From: Glandiceps talaboti
Taxonomy: Eukaryota; Hemichordata; Enteropneusta; Spengelidae
Direction of reading: 5' to 3'
Assembly (NCBI RefSeq): GCF_964340395.1
Contig: NC_135552.1
Span: 6,551,994 to 6,615,993, forward strand
Length of the DNA: 64,000 nt
The notes under the pieces are model-generated. The model saw only the letters and a program-made list of their open reading frames with translations, ran no database searches and was not told the origin of the DNA. Of the stretch, positions 23,261 through 35,080 are shown in pieces. The translations under genes and the position numbers were made by a program. Position 1 is the stretch's first letter, and each line of letters opens with the position of its first letter.

Positions 23261-26200
23261 AATTCCAGGGCGGGGGGTGTAGCTCTTTACCTTCATAAAT
23301 CATTGCCTTTCACACGCATGAACAACATCACTATTATGCACTGTGAAACGATCTTTGTGGAGACAGTCATAAACAACAACACGATTATTGTAGGTGTTAA
23401 TTATAGGAAACCAAATACATCCCACCAAGAATTTTTAAATAGTCTAGATTTGTGTCTTGACCAGCTGTCTGCCACAGGTGAAGCTTGCATAATCCTTGGA
23501 GATGTGAATATTGATACATCCATGAATAACACACCTGTTCCTGAGTATAACAATCTCCTAAATTTATACAACTTTCATCAGTTAATTAACTCCCCCACCC
23601 GTGTCACGGAAACTTCTCGAACAATCATTGATCACTGCCTTTCAAACATCATGGACTATTTTATCAACTGTGGAACAATTTAGTCAGATATATCAGACCA
23701 TTATCCTATTTTCTGCCTTATTAATCAACTCAACTCTGTAATGTATCAGGAAGCCCCCGCATCATTGTTCAATTTTAATAAGTATAACCAGGACGCCTTC
23801 TTAAATGACTTGACAAATACGTCATGGCAACCTATGTATAATTGCACGGATGCTAATAGTGCATACTTAGCCTTTTATGACATTTTTTACAAAATTCATT
23901 CAAAACACCTTCCCTATAAAAATTATAATAACCAGTCTAAGCCTATTCGTAAACCATGGCTTTCAAACGGACTTATCAAGTCGATACGTACAAAACATAG
24001 ACTATTCAAAGTAATGCGAGATAATTCTCACAATGCATATCACAAAACAAAATACAAGGTATACAGAAATATTTTAACTAGGCTTCTGAAGTCATCCAAA
24101 AAAGGTATTTCATGAACAGGTTTCAGTGGGCAAACGGTAACACAAATAAAACATGGCAAGTGATCAATGAAGTTCTAAATAAAACTACTAACAAACTCTC
24201 TCCATGTAAAATAAACTCCCAGATTTCTGGTATAAAGGTGCTGTAACCCGAAGTCTTGATATCGCTGATGAATTTAACGAGTTCTTTGTAAATATTGGCA
24301 CAAATCTAGCAGCAGGCATTACTTCATCCACTAACTTCTCTCAGTATCTTCGTGGCAACTATACTGAGTCAATTTTCTTTCACCCAGTGACCGAACAAGA
24401 TGTCCTGAATGAAATTAACAGTCTTGACCCACGTAAAGCCGTTGGCCTTGATAAAATTCATCCAAAATTACATGCTGGAAATGTTATTTCAAGCCCCCTT
24501 GCACATGTTATCAACTGTTCACTGAGCCAAGGGATTTTTTCTAGTTCACTAAAAATAGCCAAAATAATACCAATCTATAAAAAAGGCAACGCTAAAGAAA
24601 TCAATAACTACAGACCTATTTCAATTCTTCCAATTTTCAGTAAAATCTTTGAATCTATCATTAACAAGCAACTTGTTCACTATCTCGACATTAAACATAT
24701 ACTCATTAACACACAATTCGGCTTCCGTAAGAAATTTAGTACAAAGCTTGCCATGGCAGACTTGGTCTCAGAAATTAGTGATCATCTTGACAACGGGTTT
24801 TCTACTTTTGGGGTCTTTATTGACCTCAAAAAAGCGTTCGACACTATTAACCACGAAATATTAATCTGTAAGCTACATCATTATGGGATTAGAGGTCTCC
24901 CTTTAGCATGGTTTAAAAGCTATCTCAGTAACCGACAACAGTCCGTAACAATTAATAGTGTCTCATCACCCTATAGACAGTTACAGTGTGGCGTTCCACA
25001 AGGATCGATTCTTGGCCCCATTTTATTTATAATTTATATTAATGACATCGCAAATGCAACTGACCAATTTCAATTCCGTCTATTCGCAGACGACACGAAT
25101 TTATTTAAATTTATCAAGGATAATAATATAAACCTTACCCAAACCAATTGTGACTTTCAAAAGGTTTATGATTGGTGTCAAGCAAATAAACTTACGATCA
25201 ATGCTGAAAAAACAAATTACATGATTATTAATACACCCCACAGGAAAATCTCAGTTGAGGGTAATATAGGAATAGACGGGAATGAAATACAGTGCGTCAT
25301 GTCATCAACCTATCTAGGAGTTACTCTTGATCGCAATCTTACATGGAAATCACATATCCAAAATGTTGTTAATGCTATCACCCGAAAAGTTGGACTTATT
25401 GCACAGTTGCGACACTGTGTACCGAAAGCCATTCCCTTGTTATTATATAACACACTCATTCTACCACACATTACTTACTGCCTAGAAATATGGGGTAATA
25501 CCTATGCAACTTCCTTACAGCCAATACTTTTACTTCAAAAGAAAATTGCTCGCCTCATTACTTTTTCTGACTTTCATGCTCATAGCGACCCTCTTTTCAG
25601 ACAACTTGGTATTTTAGACATTTATAAACTATGTAAACTGCACACATGCGTTTTCATCTTTGACTTGTTGAATAATCACTTTGCCCATGATATAACACAT
25701 TACTTTAAAAAACCTCCTCACATGTATCCCACCCGTTTCGCGACTCAAAATAATTTCTCTGTCCCTAAAGTTAGCTTATCTCATAGTCAACACAATATCA
25801 AGTATGCAGCTGTAACACACTGGAATTCACTCCCAGACTACATAAAAAACATAACCTACAGACATTCATTCAAACATGCCTTAAAAGCTTACTTACTTCA
25901 ATAAGTAAGTAAGTACTTAGTAATAGGTACTTCAATGTATGTATGTATGTATGTATGTATGTATGTATGTATGTATGTATGTATGTATGTATGTATGTCT
26001 ATCTTGCTGTTTTTGTTGTTGTTGTAAATCCTATTTATTCGTTCATGCAAAGCATTATTTTGACAATTATTCTTATCACATTTTGTTTATTTTTCCGCTA
26101 CCCGAGTTTTACCCAGTATTTTCGACTTAACTCATTCTGTAAGGGTTGTGGGCTTGGCTAGTTCTGTAGAACTATTCCTACAACCCCCACCAGGTCCATG

Positions 26201-26327
26201 TAATTACTGATGTACATGTATTTGATTGAATATTCTTTGACTTAATTTAATTTATATATTTTGTTAATTTATTTGTTATGTATGTTTTTTTCCTGGTGAA
26301 ATCAATAAATCAAATCAATAAAATCAA
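23261..26327 (+). pseudogene. 5'-truncated CR1/L2-like LINE, decayed ORF2, 3' of gene A
   Basis: Starts inside the endonuclease domain (GGVALYLHKSLPF), with no ORF1. The frame runs from 23,261 with a TAG at 23,681-23,683 just before SDISDHYP and breaks between 24,115 and 24,387. It is then open to 25,904: YRPISILPIFSKIFE, FIDLKKAFDTINH, CGVPQGSILGPILF and FADDTNLF. It is of the same general type as the LINE at 1,571-5,921 but clearly diverged. An ATGT microsatellite (25,937-25,997) follows the ORF. The 3' end is a short AATCAATAAATC-type repeat at about 26,327. It sits in sense orientation just past the transporter and is absent from copy B. Confidence 0.85.
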
Positions 26328-27243
26328 ATGTTTGAGGGCGCCCCGTCATGGCATACCTTACAGTTCTATGGAAAACTTTCGCAAACGTAAGATGTGTTTT
26401 TGATAAGAGGGAGAGGTTTGAGACTAGTTACCTTCACTTCTATTATGAAACCTATTTATGGATTAGAGATAACTGCTACTACAATGTAAGGCTGTGGTCA
26501 GCATTAACAGGGTGGGGTGGGGTGGGGTGGGGGTGTTCATGAAAAGAATTAAAAAAAAGAGGCTTAAAGGAGGACCCTCAAATAATGTTTAAGCTTGAAA
26601 AGGGTGTGTGTATGTGTGTGTGTGCATTTTTTACATGTTCAATGGTAGAGACACACAGGCAGATAATATCACTGAAGAGTAACATTGGGCTATGAAACAT
26701 TCTTGTTTTCAATTAAGGGGCCATGAAAATCCATGAAGGCAGTGATTTGCTACTTAATTAGCTTAATGACTATTTTCTTGCTTCCCTCATACTATTAGGA
26801 AACATGAATACTTGACCAAAGTGAACTCAACATATGATTTGCTTTTGTTATTTGTCGACAGTCGGAAGTGTTAGTGACTGACTCAACAGTGAACTGAAGG
26901 ATTTGTTGTCAGTCTGTGATTCTGATATATCATTTCATAGGATGCAGAGTAGATCCTCATAACACTCATACACTTTATTTTCTTTCTTGAAATTAGGGGA
27001 GAACCATTTGATTTCTGGGCAGGAGGAAGTGGGTATGGCAGCAAATTCTTTTTTCCCATCACTGTGACAGTATTTTTTTTTCTATTGTCAGTCCTGCGTC
27101 AAATTATTTTTTCCATATGCAGAAGCAATGCAAATTTTTTTTTTGATTACCAATTTTGTAATGTGCGGTTCATAACTATACCTACATGTCACTGGTTCAA
27201 AACTAACTTGTTCTGTGTAAATAGCAATAAGTAGCAGTTAACA
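26328..27243 (+). other. Right flank of copy A and duplication junction
   Basis: 26,328-26,855 matches 52,634-53,141, including a GGGGT-rich tract at about 26,511-26,535. 26,861-26,995 then matches 56,841-56,965, so 3.7 kb of copy B is missing here. 26,996-27,243 has no counterpart in the window and ends at the DIRS copy B terminus. No gene is seen. Confidence 0.65.
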
Positions 27244-27290
27244 ATTAGTAATTTTACAAGGGCCCGAAGTGCCCAAAGTAAAGTTTGAAT

Positions 27291-27467
27291 TATATTTCGA
27301 ACACAGAAGTGAGATATAACAATGTATAGTCCTTTATTCAGTCATAAAATCAGCTGAAAAATACAAAGCTATCAACTATAAGAATAAAGACAACGACCTC
27401 CTTAATACTATCTACTACGTCATACTGTCTTACGCATGCTCACATCAGTTCTTTATTCAGTGAGCAG
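27291..27467. repeat. DIRS terminal inverted repeat (3' end of copy B) and extension
   Basis: This is the inverted complement of 31,976-32,152 with a handful of mismatches. On its outer side, 27,244-27,290 is the 3' extension (ATTAGTAATTTTACAAGG, then GGCCCGAAGTGCCC), which is matched again in the internal complementary region. Confidence 0.88.
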
Positions 27468-27778
27468 TCAACAGAGCAATCTCTAAAACATACTCAATGG
27501 CTTGTATAATACTTCAGTGTCCATAAACAAGATAACTTGTGAACAAAAATTTTCACAAATCAATAAACAACCCAAAGGGTAACAAGGAAAGTTCAACAGT
27601 GTCATAAACGTATAATTTGAACAAACTTGTAGGTGATTCTACCATTTGACCATAGATGTCTTCACAGTCTTAACATGAGTCCTATCAGTCTCTTCTGCAA
27701 ACAAAATGAGAAATATATATAATGATATACAATGTAGTTATAAGAATCTTGGATTCTTAGGGATGGGAGGGTGGGACA

Positions 27779-27895
27779 TTGTTATATCTCACTTCTGTGT
27801 TCTCATATAATTCAAACTTTACTTCGGGCGCTTTGCGCCGTTGCAAAATTAGTAATTATATTTCGAACACAGAAGTTCGATATAACAATGTATGT
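27779..27895. repeat. DIRS internal complementary region
   Basis: One half is like the 5' terminal repeat end (AATTATATTTCGAACACAGA), the other like the 3' terminal repeat end plus its extension (TTCAAACTTTACTTCGGGC). The two join head to head, with a short GC-rich hairpin in the middle. In DIRS1 elements such a region is complementary to both termini and is thought to template circle closure. Confidence 0.85.
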
Positions 27896-27954
27896 TTAAA
27901 GCCCAACAGTCCTTATCTATCAATTATTAACAGTCAAAACTGCCTGTGTATAGG

Positions 27955-29382
27955 CGTTGCTATATCCTGGTTTATAATAACATTTAGTGAAAGTTGTCTT
28001 GCGTGACCAATCTGCCATCCTCAAGACTTCACCGAGTGAAATTCCCATCATTGCTGCTTTTGTACTAGAAGCTGATCTTGAATTGTCGAATGTGCCTTGA
28101 AAATTGTTGTATCAATACCTGCTTGCGACATGAGCATTTTCAACCATCATGCAATTGAACAAGGCAGAATGGGTGAATGAGGGCGTCAATAAGAAATGAG
28201 CAAGGGATTTGCAGTATTTTCGTCGATTTGTGGTCGAAATTGTTTGGTACTTTTGAGGTAAGTATCCAATGTATGAACTACACATAATTTGTTTGTACCA
28301 TTGAATTCTTAACCAATCCTATTAATGTAAACTCAATTCCTTCTGGTAGGGAACGCATGAACCTTATGCCTTAGCTAATTCTGAGCAACGTTTTGGAGCT
28401 GATAAAGCTAGTAACATGACCATTTTTAGGGAAAGCTGCTCAAGGGAAAGTTTTGAATGAATTTGCCATTTTTGGATAAATTTGACCACTTTTGCAACAT
28501 CCCAAGTTTGTTGGTATCTCGGTAAAGCTGGCCTTGAGTTTAGAATACCTCTCTTCAGTCGAACTACCAGTGGGTGTTGGCCAATTGGGAACCCATCTGA
28601 GGGTGAACACTTGACGGTGTTGACCGATACATATTTATTGTACGATATTGGAAACCTTCACTGTATTTATCACTTAAGAATTCTGTTATATCTGCCGCAG
28701 TGGCGTGAAGTGGATCAATTTTCCGAGTATCGCACCAGCTATACCACTTTTTCCAGGCCGAGTTATAATTTGCATTAGTTCCTTCCCTCCATGCTGCAAC
28801 GACGAGTTTGGTAGCATTTTCTGAAAGCCCCTTTGTTTGCATTGACTTCCTGATACATGCCATGCGGCTAGATGTAATGTTTTGTTCAGTACTAATGTGT
28901 GAATTTGGCCCTGGGGAGAGAGGAGCAGATCTTGTAACTGTGGTAGGAGAACTGGCAATGCCACTGCCATTTCCAGAATCATGGGATACCAGGGCTGGGG
29001 TGGCCACACAGGAGTGATCAGAATTAGATCTGCTTTTCCGGATCCCCTCCTCACTTTTGCTAGGCATCTGCCTATTAGGCAAAATGGAGGAAAGGCATAA
29101 TTGTGACTGACACCCCAGGGGTGTTGGAATACTTCCACTGCTACACTCTGTGGGTCTGGTTTCCAGCTCATGTATTGGGGAAGCTGGGTATTCAGCCTGA
29201 AGGCAAACAGGTCGATTTTGCATGGACCCCTTATTTTCATCAAGTCTTTGAAAATTGACTGTTTCAATTTCCAATCGCTTGAATCCAGGCTGTGGCGAAA
29301 TTCCCAATCTGCTATGTGGTTCTGTATTCCTGGTAAATGTTCTGCACTCAGGTGAATGTTTCTTTTCAGAGCCCAATCCCAC
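27955..29382 (-). pseudogene. DIRS tyrosine recombinase, copy B (frameshifted)
   Basis: The N-terminal domain is open from 29,382 to 28,564 (SENATKLVVAAWREGTNANY). The catalytic domain continues in shifted frames. LSLKMVMLLALSAPKRCSEL (28,380-28,450) carries the first catalytic Arg. A His-Ser-Thr-Arg box near 28,080-28,100 is split by a small insertion. MADWSRKTTFTKCYY (around 27,985-28,030) has Trp at the second His/Trp position and candidate nucleophile tyrosines. Its role was insertion of circular element DNA. Confidence 0.78.
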
Positions 29383-30891
29383 AGACTCAAAGCAAGGGAT
29401 GACAGAACTATTGACCTTGTCCCCTCAAGTGTGTTTACATATGCTACTGCTGTTTGATTGTCAATCTTCAGTCTGATATGCAATCGGGTTTTTGTTCCTA
29501 CATATGATTGGACTGCAAATGCACCTGCTAGCAGTTCTAGACAATTTATGTGCATCATCCGTTCTGACATCGACCTGTCCGAGTCTCCTGATGACAGACA
29601 ACCCCCACCCACGTTTTGAGGCATCTGTTTCGATTATTAAATCTGGTTGGGGAGTCATTACAACTCTCCCATTCCAGGCTCTGAGGTGAGCTATCCACCA
29701 CTGAAGCTCTTCTCGGGCTTGTGGTGTCAGAATCGCTATGGCGTCGTAATGGCCCGTATTTGTTAATGCCTTGTTCTTCACTGCCTGTAGATGGTGGTAG
29801 TGAAGAGGGGCAGGAAATACTGCCTGTATCGAGGCAGTTAGTTTTCCTAAAAGGCGAGAGAGGTCTCGAACTGTCACTGTTTGCTTTTGTAGTAGATGAG
29901 AACATTCTTTTCGAATTTGCACAATCTTGTCCTTTGGGAGGGATATGATAATGTCATGCGTACAGAATTAACAACAAATCCAAGAAATTATATTTCTTGT
30001 TGTGGGGTAAAAATTGACTTCTCCACATTTATCACAAATCCAAGCTTCTGTAGCAAATCCCTTGTTGTATTCATATCCAAAAACAACCCTTGATTTGATT
30101 GGTTCATGACAAGAATGTCGTCTAGGTAAATTATGAGCCTTATGCCGAGTCACGACTGGCTTTAGTATCTTTGGAAAGATTCGAGGGGCTGTAGCTAGGC
30201 CGAATGGAAGGCAAGCACATTCTAGGAGAGTGTCCTTCCATACAAACCTGAGGTACTTTTGATGTTGTGTCCAAATTGGAACCGTAAAATAGGCATCTTC
30301 TAGATCCATTTTCTCCAATCTCCTGGTAATAACAGATCCCTCAACATATGGATGCCCTCCATTTTGAAATGATTGAACTCTAGAAATTGGTTCAGGCCCT
30401 TCAGGTTTATAACTGGCCTGGACCCTCCCCCCTTTTTGGGGACAATGTGAAAATGATGCTGACGAACTCCCCATACTCAGGTTGGACTACATGAATTGCT
30501 TCCTTTGAAGCATCAAGTCTATTTCCTGGCTGATTGAAATTTCTTCTGTTTTTGAGAAATATATGTGATTGGAGGGGGGGGGGCAACTTTGCAGTGGAGT
30601 AGATATTAACTCCAGTTTGTATCCCCATTCTATGATCTCTATGATCCATGGATCTGAAATGATCTTTTTCCAATTTTCTATGAAATATTTTAGACGACCA
30701 GCTAGTGGTGGTAACGTTTTTGGGTAGACAGGGGGCAAGTTTAACCTTGTGTTTGAATTTCTAACCAGAATTTGGGGTGTTTGAATTTGAACTGAACAAT
30801 GATTGTTTGTAACTGTGATAATGTTCTTCCTTTCGCAAGTCACTATTTTGACTGCTTTTGGAAGGTCTGTCCTTGTCCTCTTTGTTTCCAA
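28686..30891 (-). pseudogene. DIRS reverse transcriptase/RNase H, copy B
   Basis: Polymerase motifs are better kept than in copy A: LEDAYFTVPIW, YLRFVWKDTLLECACLPFGL, then ATAPRIFPKIL (30,150-30,310). The catalytic region near the RNase H junction is frameshifted. RNase H runs on through 29,624-28,686 with LIIETDASKRGWG, LKIDNQTAVAYVN and HLPGIQNHIAD. It overlaps the recombinase ORF, as DIRS elements do. There is no LINE insertion here, which shows the uninterrupted structure of copy A before the LINE arrived. Confidence 0.8.
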
Positions 30892-31900
30892 TGTGGTACT
30901 TGGCGGAACTGGTTGTTTCTCTGGTAGCCAGGGGTTCCCCCGGGCCTGTAATGAAAAGGCTTATAATTGTTATCTCTTCTTGGTCTACCAACCAATGAGG
31001 CAATGGATTTGCTTAGTTTGATATCTTTCAATAATTGTTTCTTGAATTCCTTGCCAAATAATGTCGATCCACTATGCTTAAAGAAATCTAGATCATCAAC
31101 GAGATCAAGGCAAGTTGGACTCACCTTAGCAATTAGCCCTTTACGTCTGTCTTGGGTGAAGCAAGAGTATGCATTTCCCACCAGTGTATCGCTTCTTTGA
31201 ATAGCGTGAATAATATCCTGATGGTGTACCGACATGCCATTTTTCTGTACACTGTCTGCTTCCATCCACAGTTGGGCCATTGGCCCAATGGCATCTAGAA
31301 TTTTACCGGCTACATTTAATTGCCTGCGATCTGCCTTTGGGTTAAATACAATGTACATTGCCCTTTTGTTTGAGCAATTTACGCAGGAACGAATTTACCG
31401 TCTTGGGTTTGACGTCACGTGACTTAGGCATGGACGATTCCTTTAGAATCAATTTCCTATCACTGTATCAGATTTTGACAAGCCCTGATGTGACTTGGTA
31501 CGGTAACCTCTTTACCAAGTATCTTGGGGTCAATGTCACCATCCTCGTTATCAGAATTATTGCCGTCATCGCTATCTGACGATTTTGAGTTACTATCAGT
31601 GCTATCACTCGAACTACTACTACTACTACTTGAGCTACTGCTCGAGCTAGAACTCGCACTCGGTGAACTAATAAGTGATCGACGTGTACGTTTCTTTGGC
31701 CTTGATCTTTTTGGAGATTTCGATGCCCCTTGTTTGCTCCCTTGTGTGCGTGACACTTTTGGTATTTTGAATCGAGCTACACTCGACGCTGTTGCATTGG
31801 AAAACTTACACGTATTTTCCATACCATCTCCGTCCGAGGACGGGATATTTTCACGACCCTCGGGTCGGTTATTATTTTCTCTTCCAGTTTCTGACATCAA
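30843..31900 (-). pseudogene. DIRS gag-like ORF, copy B (frameshifted)
   Basis: Same layout as copy A: N-terminal part 31,900-31,460 with a basic block, a polyserine run and an acidic Ser/Asp tail, and C-terminal part 31,358-30,843 in another frame. The break lies at the same place as in copy A. An extra pair of residues precedes the polyserine run (SLISSPSAS versus SPSSPSAS). Confidence 0.65.
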
Positions 31901-31975
31901 TGCAACTGAAAAATTAATGCCAAGTGTTAGATGTCTCCGATAATTCAGTTATGTGAAATTTGAGTCTTCAAAATG

Positions 31976-32152
31976 GTGAGCTGAATAAAGAACTGATGTG
32001 AGCATGCGTAAGGCAGTATGACGTAGTAGATAGTATTACGGAGATCGTTATCTTTATTCTTATAGTTGATAGCTTTGTATTTTTCACCTGATTTTATGAC
32101 TGAATAAAGGACTATACATTGTTATATCTCACTTCTGTGTTCAAAATATAAT
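31976..32152. repeat. DIRS terminal inverted repeat (5' end of copy B)
   Basis: Direct match of 8,165-8,346 and inverted match of 27,291-27,467; similarity to the left repeat ends at about 32,152. The following flank (ATCCATGCGGTAGCTGG) equals that of copy A. Confidence 0.87.
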
Positions 32153-32251
32153 CCATGCGGTAGCTGGTAAAACAATCCATGAGGAGCTGACTGATCACTT
32201 GGCTAACTGACCTTTAAACCAATTTATTATTACCAAACAAAATAATCAAGT

Positions 32252-33530
32252 TTGAACCAACCTTGGAGAATGCTTCCACTTATTAACAAACTTGATCTAA
32301 CAACCCACAGTTGGTTATATAGTAAATGCAATGTCATACACTTATTTGATATTTATAGTGTTAGGAATCTCCTTCCCTTTATTACTAATGGCTCTTTTCA
32401 GGGCCACCACATCCTACAAAAAGAGAACTACCAAACCACTAAACTATGTTTCAACAAATAAAGTCTTGAGAATAATCTTCCGATATGGATAGAAGAAAAT
32501 TTTCAAGACAAAAACATGAAACACACCTTAAACACCTTGGTAAATTATAAATAAATACATGAGAAAATACAAAACGATGGTTTTCCTCTAGTAGATGTCT
32601 ACAAACAAACATGTGGTTGTAGTATGGGCACACCAGCTTCTCCAGAGATAGCTGATATCGCATTCCACAAACTTGAGTGTCACATTGTTGAAACATACAT
32701 GGGTAAAATGTCACTTTATACACGTTTCAGAGATGTCATATTCATGCTATTTCGTGGCACACAAACTGAACTCAATATTCTGAGTGAAAAGATACATGAA
32801 ATGCACCCAACATTAAAATTTTCGTTGGTCATCTCAGAAACGGAAGTGGTATGCCTTGATTTGGTGATTTACTGAGGTCATAGGTTCAAACAAACCAAAA
32901 GTTTGGATATCAAGACCCACACCAAACTAGTCTAGTTCCTATCACAGACAAGAAGACAGATCTATATTCTTGTCTGTGTTCCTATATAGTATCGACCGTT
33001 ATGATTTATACAATGAGAGGTTATAGAAACCACATTCTGGTCATCCAGACTACACCAAACCGACTAACACTTTTCAGTACCTCCATATATATAGACAATC
33101 ATGTCACCCAAATTAGGTCTTTAATGGTTTTTATTAACGGCGAAACAATGAGGTATGAACGTGCAGTAACAAAGAAGATTTTTTCCAAAACAAATTGAAA
33201 TTCGTCATAAACAAATTGACACAAAGAGGATACAACAAATCAGAAGTGATTCGCTCGTTATATTATATTATATAAGGTCCGTTATAAGAATAGGGAGACT
33301 TATCTCCAAAATCGGACACCAACTCAAGACAATCCATTTGACTCTTCAAAACCACAAATATAGTCACAACATCAAAGCGTTCAACTAAAAGACGCATTAA
33401 CAAAACATTGGGAACTGCTAGAAAATAATGTAACCTTGAACCAACTCTACCCGACCAAACCAATCATATACCACAGAAAAGAACGAAACAAAAAACATAC
33501 TTGTCACAACTAAACTGACGTCCTCTGCTT
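32252..33530 (+). pseudogene. Penelope-like element reverse transcriptase remnant, copy B
   Basis: Same remnant as at 8,447-9,760: GTPASPEIADIAFHKLE near 32,625, RFRDVIFMLFRGTQTELN at the catalytic region (second Asp replaced by Val), FINGETMRYERAVTKK near 33,130 and a degraded C-terminal basic region. It is slightly more intact in the middle than copy A but still broken by stops and frameshifts. Confidence 0.7.
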
Positions 33531-33613
33531 CTAAAAGCAAGGCTGAAAATAGCCTTGCTGATCATAATGTGATTGAAATACTAACATCTCTAACAATATT
33601 AAATTAACTGCGA

Positions 33614-33648
33614 CTGATGAAGGACCCCAACAGCCGGTCCGAAACGTC
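33614..33648 (+). ncRNA. Hammerhead ribozyme-like core, copy B
   Basis: Identical to the copy A core: CTGATGA, extra A, GGACC/GGTCC stem with 9-nt loop, GAAAC, GTC. The sequence on its left differs from copy A by an indel, so stem I is even less certain here. It sits in the tail following the Penelope-like RT remnant. Confidence 0.45.
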
Positions 33649-34082
33649 TTAAAAGAAGGGTCAACTAGGTATCAACCAGGGGACGTACGTATCGCCAATG
33701 TCTTCCCTGCACATGTATTTCACCGAGTTTCTCTGTACACACCTTTCAACGATACAACACATGCTTTCACAACGATATTGTTCCGAAGTAGCCGATTGCT
33801 GGCAGATGAAGAATTCTAAATACTGACCGAAGGTATTTATTATTTATAAGAATTTTGTCTATAATATTAATGTACTCTCCTTCCCTAACATTAGGAGAGA
33901 CGGCACAAAAATGATTAGCGGTGGAAGACAAGATTATTTATCGGGAGATATCAGCGGACAGTGGACACTGCACTGGGTACCACGAGGCCGACTCGGACAG
34001 AAAAATAAGTAACACGTAGTACGGTATAGTATACTAACACATGTAACATAACCACTCTGATAACAGTGATATACGTATCAAT

Positions 34083-34157
34083 CTGACAAACGTAGTGGTA
34101 GTAGTGGTAGTGGTGGTAGTGGTGGTGGTGGTGGTGGTAGTAGTAGTAGTAGTGGTG

Positions 34158-34209
<52 letters not shown>

Positions 34210-34224
34210 CAGCAGCAGCAGCAG
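34083..34224. repeat. TAG/TGG microsatellite, left part, copy B
   Basis: Trinucleotide run of GTA/GTG ending in AGC units. It corresponds to 10,341-10,556 in copy A; the array resumes at 40,735 after the MITE and LINE. Confidence 0.93.
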
Positions 34225-34439
34225 TAGACTTTCGACAGTCGCTCGCGCCTTTTTTCCTACGTCTTATCTAAACTCCGATCCGGTGCAACACTACTATAAT
34301 CGCATACTGATATCGAGGGCGATAACTCGGGCCTTCGGCCCTCGATATTAGTTTAATTGCGAGTAAACTAGTGTTGCGCCGGATCGGAGTTTAGATAAAA
34401 CGTAGGGGAAAAAAGGCGTGAGCGACTGTCGACAGTCTA
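34225..34439. mobile_element. Palindromic MITE in the microsatellite
   Basis: Near-perfect fold-back element. The left arm from TAGACTTTCGACAGTCGC through TATCTAAACTCCGATCCGG pairs with the right arm ending CGACTGTCGACAGTCTA. A second hairpin near the centre pairs ATATCGAGGGC with GCCCTCGATAT. No coding capacity. CAGCAGCAG flanks it on both sides, but a target duplication cannot be told apart from the repeat itself. It is absent from copy A. Confidence 0.85.
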
Positions 34440-35080
34440 CAGCAGCAGTAGTAGTACATGTAGTAGTAGTTTTCAACAGGAAACTTTAATTCCATTAGTA
34501 AAAGGAGTCACAATGCAAAGGTAAAAATAGGATCAAAATTGAGATTAAATTACAGAACAGAAAGCACAAAATACATTACAGGTATCCTTGTTGTCTTGTA
34601 CAATATGAATGTAATATACAGCTGGCGAAAATTGGTGGATTACTATGATGTTAACGATGTAAAATGCTGGTGGCTTTTTTTGCGGTGAAGGAAATTGTAC
34701 TGGTGTGGTGTTCACGCAATTGTTGATCACTGCGCTGGCGTCTGTTGACTGTCGAGTTTCGGGCCAGTTCCAGACCTGTTTTAAAAAAGCAGAGCAACTC
34801 AAGGGGAGTTGAAAGATGGTTAGTATGTAAGTTTGTCCCTCCATCAGGGCAACCGCCGAACCCGAAGAAGGGAACACGCAGAGTACGTAGCGCAGAACGG
34901 TTGTCCGACAACGACCATGGAAACTATAGACTGTAAGTGTTGTGTGGTGTGCAGTGCAGGGGTACCGACAGAGGACACGGATTCAAAAATATTGTGCTAA
35001 CTTTATTGAGAAAGAAAAAACATGTTTGACTATATACACTATTTACATATCAATACAAAAGGTGACTGGCGAAGCTAAAA

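Larger units (their letters stand above)
27244..32152 (-). mobile_element. DIRS-like retroelement, copy B (complete architecture, decayed ORFs)
   Basis: All DIRS1 landmarks are present on the minus strand. They are the 5' terminal repeat (31,976-32,152), gag-like ORF, RT/RNase H, tyrosine recombinase, internal complementary region (27,779-27,895), and an inverted 3' terminal repeat (27,291-27,467) with a roughly 47-bp extension to 27,244. There are no target-site duplications, as expected for recombinase-mediated insertion. Frameshifts in gag, RT and recombinase show it is inactive. The left end lies about 250 bp from the point where copy A homology stops, so the duplication breakpoint is next to this element. 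Confidence 0.87.
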
